From Streptomyces sp. DI166 (GTDB taxonomy: Bacteria > Actinomycetota > Actinomycetes > Streptomycetales > Streptomycetaceae), in NCBI RefSeq assembly GCF_900091315.1, contig NZ_FLSP01000025.1, positions 32,516 through 96,515 of the forward strand: 64,000 bases of DNA. The letters run 5' to 3'. Both the position numbers and the translations under genes were made by a program. The first letter of the stretch is position 1; each line of letters opens with the position of its first letter. This document shows, piece by piece, positions 36,527 through 46,700 of this stretch. The notes under the pieces were generated by a model. It worked only from the letters and a program-made list of their open reading frames with translations, did not search any database and was not told where the DNA came from.

Positions 36527-37824
36527 GTATCGACAAGACCTCCGCGACCAAGGACACCGCTGAGGACCACGTCGTGGAGAACCCCGAGGCGGCGCGCGGC
36601 TCCGATGTGGCGGTCGACCCCCGCCTGCTCGTCCGCGAGCAGGGTCTCGCCGGCTACGTCTCCGAGTTCAAGCGCAAGGTGAAGGCCGGTGACCTGGGCT
36701 CCATCCCGGTCGTCATCGGTCTGGCGGTCATCTGGATCATCTTCCAGAGCCTGAACTCCAACTTCCTCACCGCCGGCAACCTCTCCGACATCTCCGTGGC
36801 CATGGTCGGCACGGGCATGATCGCCGTCGGTATCGTCTTCGTCCTGCTGCTGGGCGAGATCGACCTGTCGGTCGGCTCGGTCTCCGGTGTCGCCGGCGCC
36901 TCCTTCGCGGTGCTGAACGTCACCCACGGCATGAGCGAGTGGCTCGCCTTCGTGCTGGCCATCCTCACCGGTACGGCCGCCGGCGCCATCCACGGCTTCT
37001 TCTTCGCGAAGATCGGCGTCCCCGCCTTCGCCGTGACCCTGGCCGGTCTGCTGTTCTGGAACGGCTTCATGCTCAAGATCCTGGGCGACAACGGCACCAT
37101 CAACCTGGACAGCGAGGGCCTCGTCGCCAAGCTGACCAGCTACTACTTCTCCGATGTGGCCGCCGCCTACGGTCTCGCCATCGCCGCGACCGCGCTGTTC
37201 TTCCTCAGCTCCTTCTACGGCAACCGCCGCCGCGAGGCCGCGGGCGTGCCCTCCCGGCCGCTGAGCGACACGATCCTGCGCACCGTGCTGCTGGCCATCC
37301 TGTCCTTCGCGGTGGCCGCGGTCTACAACTCCTACAAGGGCCTGCCGCTGGCGGTCGTGCTCTTCATCGGCATCCTGCTGCTCACGGACTTCGTCCTGCG
37401 CCGCACCGCCTACGGCCGCAAGGTGTTCGCGCTCGGCGGCAGCGTCGAGGCGTCCCGCCGTGCCGGTATCAACGTGGAGATGGTCCGGATCTCGGTCTTC
37501 GCGATCTCCGGCACCTTCGCCGCCATCGGCGGTCTGTTCATCGCCTCGAAGATCGCCTCCGCCAACCAGGGCGCCGGCGGTGGTGACCTGCTGATGAACG
37601 CCATCGCGGCGGCCGTCATCGGCGGTACCTCGCTCTTCGGTGGCCGGGGCCGCACCTGGAACGCCCTCCTGGGTGTTCTGGTGATCGTCTCCATCCAGTA
37701 CGGCCTGGCCCTGGAGGGCATCGCCTCCCCGGTCCAGTACATGATCACCGGTGGCGTGCTGCTGGCGACCGTCGTCATCGACGCGGTCACCCGCAAGACG
37801 CAGAAGACCGCCGGTCGCGCATAG
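36523..37824 (+). CDS. xylH: D-xylose ABC transporter permease
   Basis: The product is 433 aa. The GTG at 36523 overlaps the xylG stop, with GGGGAGG upstream. After a roughly 60-residue hydrophilic N-terminus there are about ten hydrophobic helices of the BPD-transp-2 family, with ILLGEIDLSVGSV-like FVLLLGEIDLSVGSVSGVAG and ALGGSVEASRRAGINVEMVR, the cytoplasmic loop that contacts the ATPase. It imports xylose as a homodimer with XylG and XylF. A perfect terminator follows at 37856. Confidence 0.92.
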   Translation: MSIDKTSATKDTAEDHVVENPEAARGSDVAVDPRLLVREQGLAGYVSEFKRKVKAGDLGSIPVVIGLAVIWIIFQSLNSNFLTAGNLSDISVAMVGTGMIAVGIVFVLLLGEIDLSVGSVSGVAGASFAVLNVTHGMSEWLAFVLAILTGTAAGAIHGFFFAKIGVPAFAVTLAGLLFWNGFMLKILGDNGTINLDSEGLVAKLTSYYFSDVAAAYGLAIAATALFFLSSFYGNRRREAAGVPSRPLSDTILRTVLLAILSFAVAAVYNSYKGLPLAVVLFIGILLLTDFVLRRTAYGRKVFALGGSVEASRRAGINVEMVRISVFAISGTFAAIGGLFIASKIASANQGAGGGDLLMNAIAAAVIGGTSLFGGRGRTWNALLGVLVIVSIQYGLALEGIASPVQYMITGGVLLATVVIDAVTRKTQKTAGRA

Positions 37825-37855
37825 CGCCCAGCGGGAGCCCCATACAGGCGTGACC

Positions 37856-37883
37856 GTGCCCGGCACCACCAGGTGCCGGGCAC
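37856..37883 (+). terminator. Terminator after xylFGH
   Basis: GTGCCCGGCACC (37856-37867) pairs perfectly with GGTGCCGGGCAC (37872-37883) around ACCA. Confidence 0.9.
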
Positions 37884-38027
37884 AGTCATGTCGTAGGTAC
37901 GTCGCAATGTGGGTACAGCCGATCGCGTGACGTACGACGCACCGCCCGTGCGCAGGCCGCAACGGCGGAACATTAGACTCGACAAGCCCGGCAACAGCTC
38001 GATCAGCTCTACTGCAAGGAGGCACGG

Positions 38028-39947
38028 GTGCCGCTGCTGACCCGCATCAGGGGACCGCGCGATCTGGACCGGCTCAGCCTGGAGCAGCTGGACCAGCTGG
38101 CCGGCGAGATCAGGACCTTCCTCGTCGACGCGGTCTCCAAGACCGGCGGCCACCTCGGCCCCAACCTCGGTGTGGTGGAGCTGACCATCGCCCTGCACCG
38201 GGTCTTCGAGTCCCCCAGGGACAAGGTGCTGTGGGACACCGGCCACCAGTCCTACGTGCACAAGCTGCTCACCGGCCGCCAGGACTTCTCGAAGCTGAAG
38301 ATGAAGGGCGGCCTGTCCGGCTACCCCTCGCAGGCCGAGTCCGAGCACGACGTCATCGAGAACAGCCACGCCTCCACCGTGCTCGGCTGGGCCGACGGCC
38401 TGGCCAAGGCCAACCAGCTGCAGAAACGCGACGACCACGTCGTCGCCGTGATCGGTGACGGCGCCCTGACCGGCGGTATGGCCTGGGAGGCGCTGAACAA
38501 CATCGCCGAGGCCAAGGACCGCCCCCTGGTCATCGTCGTCAACGACAACGAGCGCTCCTATGCGCCCACCATCGGCGGCCTCGCCAACCACCTGGCGACC
38601 CTGCGCACCACGGACGGCTACGAGCGCTTCCTCAGCCGCACCAAGGAGATCCTCGACCGCACCCCGGTCGTCGGCAGGCCGCTCTACGAGACCCTGCACG
38701 GCGCCAAGAAGGGCCTGAAGGACTTCATCGCCCCGCAGGGCATGTTCGAGGACCTGGGCCTGAAGTACGTCGGCCCGATCGACGGCCACGACATCGAGGC
38801 CCTGGAGTCGGCCCTGGCCCGCGCCAAGCGCTTCGGCGGCCCGGTGATCGTGCACTGCCTCACCGAGAAGGGCCGCGGCTACCAGCCCGCCCTCCAGGAC
38901 GAGGCCGACCGCTTCCACGCCGTCGGCAAGATCCACCCCGACACCGGCCTGCCGATCGCCACCTCCGGCGCCGACTGGACCTCCGTCTTCGGCGAGGAGA
39001 TGGTCAGGCTCGGCGAGGAGCGCGAGGACATCGTCGCGATCACCGCCGCCATGCTCCAGCCGGTCGGCCTGGACAAGTTCGCCAAGCGCTTCCCCGACCG
39101 GGTCTACGACGTCGGCATCGCCGAGCAGCACGGCGCCGTCTCCGCGGCCGGCCTGGCCACCGGCGGACTGCACCCGGTCTTCGCCGTCTACGCCACCTTC
39201 CTCAACCGCGCCTTCGACCAGGTCCTGATGGACGTGGCCCTGCACAAGTGCGGGGTGACCTTCGTCCTGGACCGCGCCGGGATCACCGGCACCGACGGCG
39301 CCTCCCACAACGGCATGTGGGACATGTCGATCCTCCAGGTCGTCCCCGGACTGCGCCTCGCCGCCCCGCGCGACGCCGACCAGGTCCGCGCCCAGCTCCG
39401 CGAGGCCGTCCAGGTCGAGGACGCGCCGACCGTGGTCCGCTTCTCCAAGGGCGCCGTCGGCCCCGCCGTCCCCGCCGTGGGCCGCGTCGGCGGCATGGAC
39501 GTGCTGCGCGAGCCGGGCACCGACCGGCCCGACGTACTGCTGGTCTCGGTGGGCGCCCTCGCGCCGATGTGCCTGGAGATCGCCGACCTGCTCGACAAGC
39601 AGGGCATCTCCACCACCGTCGTCGACCCGCGCTGGGTCAAGCCCGTCGACGAGGCCATGGCCCCGCTCGCCGAGCGGCACCGCGTGGTCGTCACCGTCGA
39701 GGACAACTCCCGCGTCGGCGGCGTCGGCTCGGCGATCGCCCAGGCCCTGCGCGACGCCGGGGTCGACGTACCGCTGCGCGACTTCGGCATCCCGCCGCGC
39801 TTCCTCGACCACGCCTCGCGCGCCGAGGTGATGGCCGAGATCGGCCTGACCGCCCCGGACATCGCGCGCCAGGTCACCGGCCTGGTATCCAAGCTCGACG
39901 GGCGCTACGACCGCACTCCCGCGGAAGTCGAGCCCGCGCGGGACTGA
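38028..39947 (+). CDS. dxs: 1-deoxy-D-xylulose-5-phosphate synthase
   Basis: The product is 639 aa from GTG 38028, preceded by AAGGAGG. It condenses pyruvate and glyceraldehyde 3-phosphate to DXP, the first step of the MEP pathway to isoprenoids, and also supplies thiamine and pyridoxal synthesis. Thiamine-diphosphate binding is shown by [17 protein letters not shown]-containing [14 protein letters not shown] and, in the pyrimidine domain, [14 protein letters not shown] (catalytic E) are intact. The C-terminal transketolase domain ends near [16 protein letters not shown]. Streptomyces often has two dxs copies; this is the SCO6013-like one. It is a single-gene unit with terminators on both sides. 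Confidence 0.96.
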   Translation: MPLLTRIRGPRDLDRLSLEQLDQLAGEIRTFLVDAVSKTGGHLGPNLGVVELTIALHRVFESPRDKVLWDTGHQSYVHKLLTGRQDFSKLKMKGGLSGYPSQAESEHDVIENSHASTVLGWADGLAKANQLQKRDDHVVAVIGDGALTGGMAWEALNNIAEAKDRPLVIVVNDNERSYAPTIGGLANHLATLRTTDGYERFLSRTKEILDRTPVVGRPLYETLHGAKKGLKDFIAPQGMFEDLGLKYVGPIDGHDIEALESALARAKRFGGPVIVHCLTEKGRGYQPALQDEADRFHAVGKIHPDTGLPIATSGADWTSVFGEEMVRLGEEREDIVAITAAMLQPVGLDKFAKRFPDRVYDVGIAEQHGAVSAAGLATGGLHPVFAVYATFLNRAFDQVLMDVALHKCGVTFVLDRAGITGTDGASHNGMWDMSILQVVPGLRLAAPRDADQVRAQLREAVQVEDAPTVVRFSKGAVGPAVPAVGRVGGMDVLREPGTDRPDVLLVSVGALAPMCLEIADLLDKQGISTTVVDPRWVKPVDEAMAPLAERHRVVVTVEDNSRVGGVGSAIAQALRDAGVDVPLRDFGIPPRFLDHASRAEVMAEIGLTAPDIARQVTGLVSKLDGRYDRTPAEVEPARD

Positions 39948-39958
39948 CGTACCCCCGA

Positions 39959-40002
39959 ACGGACCGGTGCCACCCCCCTTTCCGGTGGTGGAACCGGTCC
40001 GT
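39959..40002 (+). terminator. Terminator after dxs
   Basis: ACGGACCGGT (39959-39968) pairs with ACCGGTCCGT (39993-40002), with an inner CCACC/GGTGG pairing. Confidence 0.8.
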
Positions 40003-40087
40003 CCGTGTGACTTCGCTTGTGTCGGGGAACGCGCACCTCACCCCCTCTCGATCATCGTCGAGGACGACAAGCGTGGGAGGTACGCCC

Positions 40088-41611
40088 GTGACCAACACCA
40101 TCTTCCGGACGAAGAGGGTCGAGCAGTCCATCCTCGATACCGAGGAGCCCGAGCACGCGCTCAAGAAATCCTTGTCCGCGCTCGACCTGACGGTCTTCGG
40201 CGTCGGCGTCATCATCGGTACCGGCATCTTCGTGCTGACCGGCACCGTCGCCAAGAACAACGCCGGTCCCGCCGTGGCCCTGGCCTTCGTGGCGGCCGGT
40301 GTCGCCTGCGCGCTCGCCGCGCTGTGCTACGCCGAGTTCGCCTCCACGGTCCCGGTCGCCGGGTCCGCCTACACCTTCTCCTACGCCTCCCTGGGCGAAC
40401 TGCCCGCCTGGATCATCGGCTGGGACCTGGTCCTCGAATTCGCGCTCGGCACGGCGGTGGTGGCCGTCGGCTGGTCCGGCTACGTCCAGTCGCTCATGGA
40501 CAACGCGGGCTGGGAGATGCCCGCCGCCCTCGGCAGCAGGGAGGGCGCGGACGGGTTCGGCTTCGACATCCTCGCCGCCGCGCTCGTCCTCGTCCTGACC
40601 GTCATCCTCGTGCTCGGCATGAAGCTTTCGGCACGGATCACCTCGGTCGTCGTCGCCATCAAGGTGGCGGTCGTGCTGACCGTGATCGTCGCGGGCGCCT
40701 TCCTGATCGAGGCCGACAACTACGACCCGTTCATCCCCAAGCAGCAGGCCGTGGACGCGGGGGAGAGTCTCCAGGCGCCACTGATCCAGCTGATGTTCGG
40801 CTGGGCGCCCTCCAACTTCGGCGTGATGGGCATCTTCACCGCCGCCTCGGTGGTGTTCTTCGCGTTCATCGGCTTCGACGTGGTGGCCACCGCCGCCGAG
40901 GAGACCAAGAACCCGCAGCGCGACATGCCCCGCGGCATCATCGGCTCGCTGCTGATCTGCACCACGCTGTACGTCCTGGTGTCGATCGTGGTCACCGGCA
41001 TGCAGCACTACAGCGAACTGTCCGTGGACGCCCCCCTCGCCGACGCCTTCAAGGCCACCGGGCATCCCTGGTACGCGGGCTTCATCAGCTTCGGCGCCGC
41101 GGTCGGCCTGACCACGGTCTGCATGATCCTGCTGCTCGGCCAGACCCGGGTGTTCTTCGCGATGAGCCGCGACGGACTGCTGCCGCGCTTCTTCTCGCGC
41201 GTGCACCCGCGGTTCAAGACCCCGCACCGCCCGACCATCCTGCTCGGCGTCATCATCGCGATCCTGGCCGGCTTCACTCCGTTGACCGAACTGGCCGCCC
41301 TGGTGAACATCGGCACCCTGTTCGCCTTCGTGGTCGTCGCCATCGGCGTCCTGGTCCTGCGCCGGACCCGCCCCGACCTGCACCGATCCTTCCGCACCCC
41401 GTGGGTGCCGGTGATCCCGATCCTGTCGGTGTGCGCCTCGCTGTGGCTGATGATCAACCTGCCCGCCGAGACCTGGATCCGGTTCGCCGTCTGGATGCTC
41501 GCCGGCTTCGTCGTCTACTTCCTCTACGGCCGCTCCCACAGCCGACTCGCCAGAGGGGAGGAGCTGTCGGTCGGGGACGCCATGAAGCCGCCGAGGGGCG
41601 ACACGGAGTAG
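40088..41611 (+). CDS. APC-family cationic amino acid permease
   Basis: The product is 507 aa from GTG 40088, with GGGAGG 8 bases upstream. Twelve or more hydrophobic helices are visible. The first carries the APC signature GVGVIIGTGIFVLTGTVA, and helix 6 carries FFAFIGFDVVATAAEETKNP, typical of the CAT (cationic amino acid transporter) subgroup. It should exchange or import basic amino acids by proton or gradient coupling. The C-terminal tail is basic and then acidic. The gene is alone between dxs and the PMT-like gene, so the substrate is inferred only from subgroup motifs. Confidence 0.88.
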   Translation: MTNTIFRTKRVEQSILDTEEPEHALKKSLSALDLTVFGVGVIIGTGIFVLTGTVAKNNAGPAVALAFVAAGVACALAALCYAEFASTVPVAGSAYTFSYASLGELPAWIIGWDLVLEFALGTAVVAVGWSGYVQSLMDNAGWEMPAALGSREGADGFGFDILAAALVLVLTVILVLGMKLSARITSVVVAIKVAVVLTVIVAGAFLIEADNYDPFIPKQQAVDAGESLQAPLIQLMFGWAPSNFGVMGIFTAASVVFFAFIGFDVVATAAEETKNPQRDMPRGIIGSLLICTTLYVLVSIVVTGMQHYSELSVDAPLADAFKATGHPWYAGFISFGAAVGLTTVCMILLLGQTRVFFAMSRDGLLPRFFSRVHPRFKTPHRPTILLGVIIAILAGFTPLTELAALVNIGTLFAFVVVAIGVLVLRRTRPDLHRSFRTPWVPVIPILSVCASLWLMINLPAETWIRFAVWMLAGFVVYFLYGRSHSRLARGEELSVGDAMKPPRGDTE

Positions 41612-41686
41612 TCGAACCCGCCCGACACTCCGGCCCCGTATGTCCCGCCCAGGCAGGGACTGCGGGGCCGGATAGCGTGCGGTTCC

Positions 41687-43132
41687 ATGTACGCCGAGCC
41701 CGCCGCTCCGCAACGCTCCGCAGCCGCCCCGCGCGCTGGTGACGGCTACTGGCGCCGCCTGCTGCCGCTCCTGCTGCTCCTGGCCTGCCTGACCCGCGTG
41801 CCGTCCTTCGCGCACCCGCTGTGGAACCCCGACGAGGGCTATCTCGCCGTACAGGCCCGCATACTGGCGCACGGCGGGGAGCTCTACGAGACGGTCGTGG
41901 ACCGCAAACCGCCCCTCGTCCCCTGGCTCTACCAGGGGGCGTTCGCCCTGGCGGGCTCCGACTCGCTGCTCCCGGTACGGCTGCTGGCCGTCCTCGCCCA
42001 CCTGGTGACCGCGGCCCTGCTGGTGTCACTGGCCCGGCGCCGCTGGGGGAACGCGGCGGGGCGCACCGCGGGCGTGCTGTACCTGCTGATCTCCGTCGGC
42101 CTGAACCCCGAGGACGCGCAGGCGGCCGGCTTCGAGGTGTTCATACTGCCGTGCACGGCGGCGGCCGTGTGGTGCGCGGACCGGCGCCGCTGGGCCGCGG
42201 CGGGCCTGGCCGTGGGCTGCGCCTTCCTCACCAAGCAGACCGGCGGGGCGGTCCTGCTGCCGGTGCTGTGGCTGTGCGGCCCGTCCTGGCCGGGGCTGCT
42301 GCGGATCGGCGCGGGAGCGGTGCTTCCGGTGCTGGCGGCGGCCCTGGTCACCGACCCGTCCGGCTTCCTGTTCTGGACGGTCACCGGCTCGGGCGCGTAC
42401 GCCTCCTTCACCGGCTCCGAACTCCACGTCCTGGCCCGCGCACTGGCGAACTCGGCGCTCCTGACGGGGGCCTGCGCGGGCCTACTGACGCCACTGGCAC
42501 GGGGTTTGCGGAACCGCCCCGGTGACTGCGCCGACCTGTGGCTGTGGACGGGCTCCTCGGCAGCCGCGGTGATCACGGGCTTCCACTTCTTCGGCCACTA
42601 CTACCTCCAACTGACCCCACCCCTGGCCCTGCTGGCGACAGCGGCCCTACGCGGCCTGCCCACCCCCCAGCGCACCCGCGCCCTGGCCACCACGGCCCTG
42701 TGCACCGCCCTCTTCCTGACCTGGGGCCTGCTCGCCCCCCGCCCCGAACTCACCCACGCCCAGCGTCTTGCGGAGGCGATCACCCGCCACACGTCCCCGC
42801 ACGACCGAGTCCTCCTGTGGGGCATGCACCCGGAGACGTACTGGCTCTCCGACCGCACCCCGGCCACCCGCTATCTGACGGCGGGTTTCCTCACGAACTA
42901 CAGCGGCGGACGCGACGGCCCGAACGTGGGGGAGCGGTACGCGATGAAGCACGCCTGGCGCACCTTCCACCGCGAACTCGCCACGCAGGCCCCCCGCTTG
43001 ATCGTCGACGACTCCCGCGGCAAGCCGTACGCCCCGGACCGCGTCCGCCCACTGCGGCGCCTGCTGGAGGGGTACGAGGAGGTGGGGGCGGTCGGCGGCG
43101 CCGTACTGTACGCCAGGGCCGCCTCCCGCTGA
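41687..43132 (+). CDS. PMT/GT39-like integral membrane glycosyltransferase
   Basis: The product is 481 aa. About ten hydrophobic helices are present. The first extracytoplasmic loop carries NPDEGYLAVQARILAHG, the acidic D-E pair that in PMT and ArnT-like enzymes binds the lipid-phosphate sugar and metal, followed by VVDRKPPLVPW. Such enzymes move a sugar from polyprenyl phosphate to a protein or glycolipid outside the membrane. The C-terminal soluble part (GEVGAVGG-like end) is short. The acceptor is unknown; no partner gene is adjacent. Confidence 0.78.
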   Translation: MYAEPAAPQRSAAAPRAGDGYWRRLLPLLLLLACLTRVPSFAHPLWNPDEGYLAVQARILAHGGELYETVVDRKPPLVPWLYQGAFALAGSDSLLPVRLLAVLAHLVTAALLVSLARRRWGNAAGRTAGVLYLLISVGLNPEDAQAAGFEVFILPCTAAAVWCADRRRWAAAGLAVGCAFLTKQTGGAVLLPVLWLCGPSWPGLLRIGAGAVLPVLAAALVTDPSGFLFWTVTGSGAYASFTGSELHVLARALANSALLTGACAGLLTPLARGLRNRPGDCADLWLWTGSSAAAVITGFHFFGHYYLQLTPPLALLATAALRGLPTPQRTRALATTALCTALFLTWGLLAPRPELTHAQRLAEAITRHTSPHDRVLLWGMHPETYWLSDRTPATRYLTAGFLTNYSGGRDGPNVGERYAMKHAWRTFHRELATQAPRLIVDDSRGKPYAPDRVRPLRRLLEGYEEVGAVGGAVLYARAASR

Positions 43133-43134
43133 CC

Positions 43135-43524
43135 CTATGGCCGCACCGTCCTCGGCCCGGCCACCTCCGCCCCCAGTTCCGTGACCCTGCGGCGCAGTTC
43201 GCGGTCGGCGGTGACGACCAGACACGGCCGCCCCGGCTCCCGTGCGGCGACCAGGGCGACCATGTGATCGTCCCCGCTCCCCGGCGCCGACTCCACCCGC
43301 ACACCCGCCACGGACGCGACCCCACGCGCCGCGCCCTCCACCACCAGCACGATCTCCACCGCCTCCGCCCTGCCCGGCACCCCGTTCGCCGCCAGGGCGT
43401 CCCGCAACCGCTCGGCGGCACCCCTGCGATCACGCCACCAGCCGTCGGGCACGGATCCGACGACGTTCGCGGCGTCGACGATCACAAGCAGGGGAGCGTC
43501 CTCGTGCGGAGCGGCGGCGTTCAT
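43135..43524 (-). CDS. NYN/PIN-like domain protein
   Basis: The product is 129 aa from ATG 43524, with a weak ribosome binding site. The sequence LLVIVDAANVVGSVPDGWW holds the first metal-binding D and N of NYN domains, and LVVTADRELRRRVTELGAEV holds the second acidic site; GDDHMVALVAA lies between. NYN/PIN-like proteins (YacP type) are metal-dependent RNA nucleases of tRNA or mRNA processing. The two strands converge with the PMT-like gene two bases away. Activity is inferred. Confidence 0.75.
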   Translation of the reverse strand: MNAAAPHEDAPLLVIVDAANVVGSVPDGWWRDRRGAAERLRDALAANGVPGRAEAVEIVLVVEGAARGVASVAGVRVESAPGSGDDHMVALVAAREPGRPCLVVTADRELRRRVTELGAEVAGPRTVRP

Positions 43525-43738
43525 GCGGCAAGGATGCCACTCACCCATGTGATCAAGATCATGACGGCAGGTGTGAGGAGCTATCCGGCATGCCCAAAAT
43601 CTCCTCTCGATCACCACTCCAACACCTAAGTACAGTCCGGCGACTTGATGCGCCCGGCTCCGACTGGTCCAGCTGCCCGCCTGCGTCCTGAAGACGCCGG
43701 AGCGGGACAAGTGCCGTACCCAGACACCGGTCGAGACC
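43525..43738. other. Truncated 5' region of the Rhs gene
   Basis: From 43649 an in-frame stretch upstream of the GTG at 43739 reads CARLRLVQLPACVLKTPERD, then KCRTQTPVETV. This matches the segment that precedes the YD repeats in full-length Streptomyces Rhs proteins. A TGA at 43646-43648 ends the frame directly before it. The more AT-rich 43550-43645 holds no Rhs-like coding. Confidence 0.6.
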
Positions 43739-46700
43739 GTGAACAACACGGAGGACGGAGCGCTCACCGCCCCGTCCGTGCGGCTCAGGTCCGCGCAGGC
43801 GACCGTGCTCGCCGCCGTCGCGGACGACAGCGCGGCCACCGGCGACTACAAGGCGACCACCCTCTCCCCGTCCGCGACCTGGCAGACCAACCTCAACACC
43901 GGTGACTTCGCCTGGTCCTACGACCTGGGCGTCCCCGAGGTGCCCGGCGGGCTGAAGCCGAGCGTCGGCCTCGGCTACTCCTCCGGCTCGGTCGACGGCC
44001 GCACCACCGAGACCAACAACCAGGGCTCCTGGATCGGCAGCGGCTTCGACCTGTGGCCGGGCTACATCGAGCGCCGCTACAAGGCATGCGCCGACGACGG
44101 TGTCGAGAACAGCGACGGCATGAAGCCCGGCGACCTGTGCTGGGGCTACGACAACGCCTACATCAGCTTCAACGGCAAGGGGGGCGAACTCGTCCCCACC
44201 GGCACCGCGGACGAGTTCAAGCTCCGCCAGGACGACGGCACCCGCATCGCGCGGCTGACGTCCACCAACCGCGGCAACGGTGACGACAACGGCGAGTACT
44301 GGCGGCTCACCGACCCCGACGGCGTGCGCTACTACTTCGGCTACCACCGGCTGCCCGGCTGGGCCGACGGCAAGAAGACCACGAACTCCACGTGGACCGT
44401 GCCCGTCTACGGCGACGACTCCGGTGAGGCGTGCCACGCCGCCGCCTTCGCCGACTCCTGGTGCCAGCAGGCATGGCGCTGGAACCTCGACTACGTCGTC
44501 GACCCGCGCAGCAACGCCATCGCGTACTACTACACCCAGGAGAAGAACTCCTACGGCCGCAACCTGGAGGCCGACGACGACACCCGCTACACCCGTGGCG
44601 GCTACCTCGACGAGATCCAGTACGGCCTCAAGTCGTCCTCCATGTACGGCACTCCGGCGCTCGCGAAGGTCGTCTTCAACAACGCCGAACGCTGCCTGCC
44701 CAACGCGCAGACCACCTGCTCGTCCATCAGCAGCGACTCCGAGTACTGGTACGACACACCCTGGGACCTCAACTGCGACGAGGGCAAGAAGTGCGACGAG
44801 GGACGGCTGTCGCCGACGTTCTGGACGCGCAAGCGCCTCAGTGAGGTGTCCACGCAGGTCATCGACTCCGCCGGCGCCTACCAGAAGGTCGACTCCTGGA
44901 AGCTGACCCACCGCTGGGGCACGGCCGACATCGACTACCAGCTGCTGCTCGACTCGATCCAGCACACCGGCCACAGCGCCACACCCAGCATCACCCTGCC
45001 GAAGACCACCTTCGCCTACACCCAGTTGGAGAACCGGCTCGACAAGACCGGTGACGGCTTCGCCCCGTTCGTCAAGTCGCGCCTGTCGACGATCGCCGAC
45101 GAGTACGGCGGCCAGATCGACGTCAACTACTCGGCACCGGCCTGCGACTGGGCGTCCCTGCCCACCCCGCAGACCAACACCACGCGCTGCTTCCCGACGT
45201 ACCTGGACGGCAGCGCCACGGAGGACCCCGAGCGGCACTGGTTCAACAAGTACGTCGTCACCTCCGTCACCGCCACCGACCGCACCGGCGGGGCGCCCGA
45301 CCAGGTCACCCGGTACGAGTACCTGGGCGGGGCGGCCTGGCACTACGACGATGACGACGGTCTGACCAAGGAGAAGTCCAAGACCTGGTCCCAGTGGCGC
45401 GGTTACGGGCACGTGCGCGTCAAGACCGGCGGGCAGGGCGGCGACTCCGCGATGAAGTCGCAGTCCGACTCCTACTTCCTGCGCGGCATGGACGGCGACC
45501 GCGAGTCCCCCTCCGGCGGGACCAAGAAGGTCAGCGTCACCCTCGGCGCGGGCGAGGGCGACCCGATCACCGACCACGAGGCGCTGGCCGGCACCGCCTA
45601 CAAGACGGTCGGCTACTCCGGCAACGGCGGCAAGATCCTCACCAAGACGGTCAACCGCCCCTGGTTCCACCAGACGGCGAAGAAGACCCGCTCCTGGGGC
45701 ACGATCACCGCCAACTTCACCGGCATCGGGCACTCGAAGACCTGGACCTCCCTGGACGGCGGAGCCGGTGAGTCCTGGCGCACCACGTCCACCGCCACCT
45801 CGTACGACACCGTGGCCGGGCGGGTCACCCAGGTCGACGACTTCGGTGACAACTCCACCGCGGCGGACAACCGCTGCACCCGCACCACCTACGCCACCAA
45901 CAGCACCGCGAATATCCTGAACCTGCCCGACCGCGTGGAGACCGTCGCGAAGTCCTGCGACGCCTCCGTCAACCGCGCCGAGGACGTCATCGCCGACGTC
46001 CGCACCGCCTACGACGGCGGTGCCTACGGGGAGGCCCCGACCAAGGGCGACGTCACGGCCACGGCCCTGCTGAAGGAGCACGACGGCACCAAGGCCACCT
46101 ACCTGGAGTCCGGGGCGACCTTCGACTCCTACGGCCGCGTCCTGACCAGCACCGACCTCACCGCGACCGTCACGGTGACCGGCACGGGCGCCCCCGTGCG
46201 CACCGCGCGCTCGGACGGCCGTACCACCACCACCGAGCGCACGCCGAGCACGGGGTTCGTCCAGGAGACGACCACGACCACGCCCCCGGCGAAGGCCGGC
46301 GACGCGAGCACGGCCCTGGCCAGCCGCGCCACCCATGACCCGCGCCGCGGCCTGCCGCTGACCCAGACCGACGCCAACGGCAAGGTCACGACCCTCACCT
46401 ACGACGCCCTCGGCCGCTCCGCCAAGGTCTGGCTCCCCGACCGCCAGACGACCCTGACCCCCAGCTACGAGTTCGACTACCTCATCACCGAGGGCCAGCC
46501 GGTGGCGGTCGTCACCAAGGCGCTCGGCACCAACGGCAGCCAGGTCGCCGCGTACAGCCTGTACGACGGATTCCTGCGCCAGCGCCAGACCCAGACGCCG
46601 GGCCCGGACGGCGGGCGCCTGCTCCCGGACGTCTTCTACGACGAACGCGGGCTGGCCGCCAAGAGCTTCGAGACCTACTACGCCACCGGCGCTCCCTCGC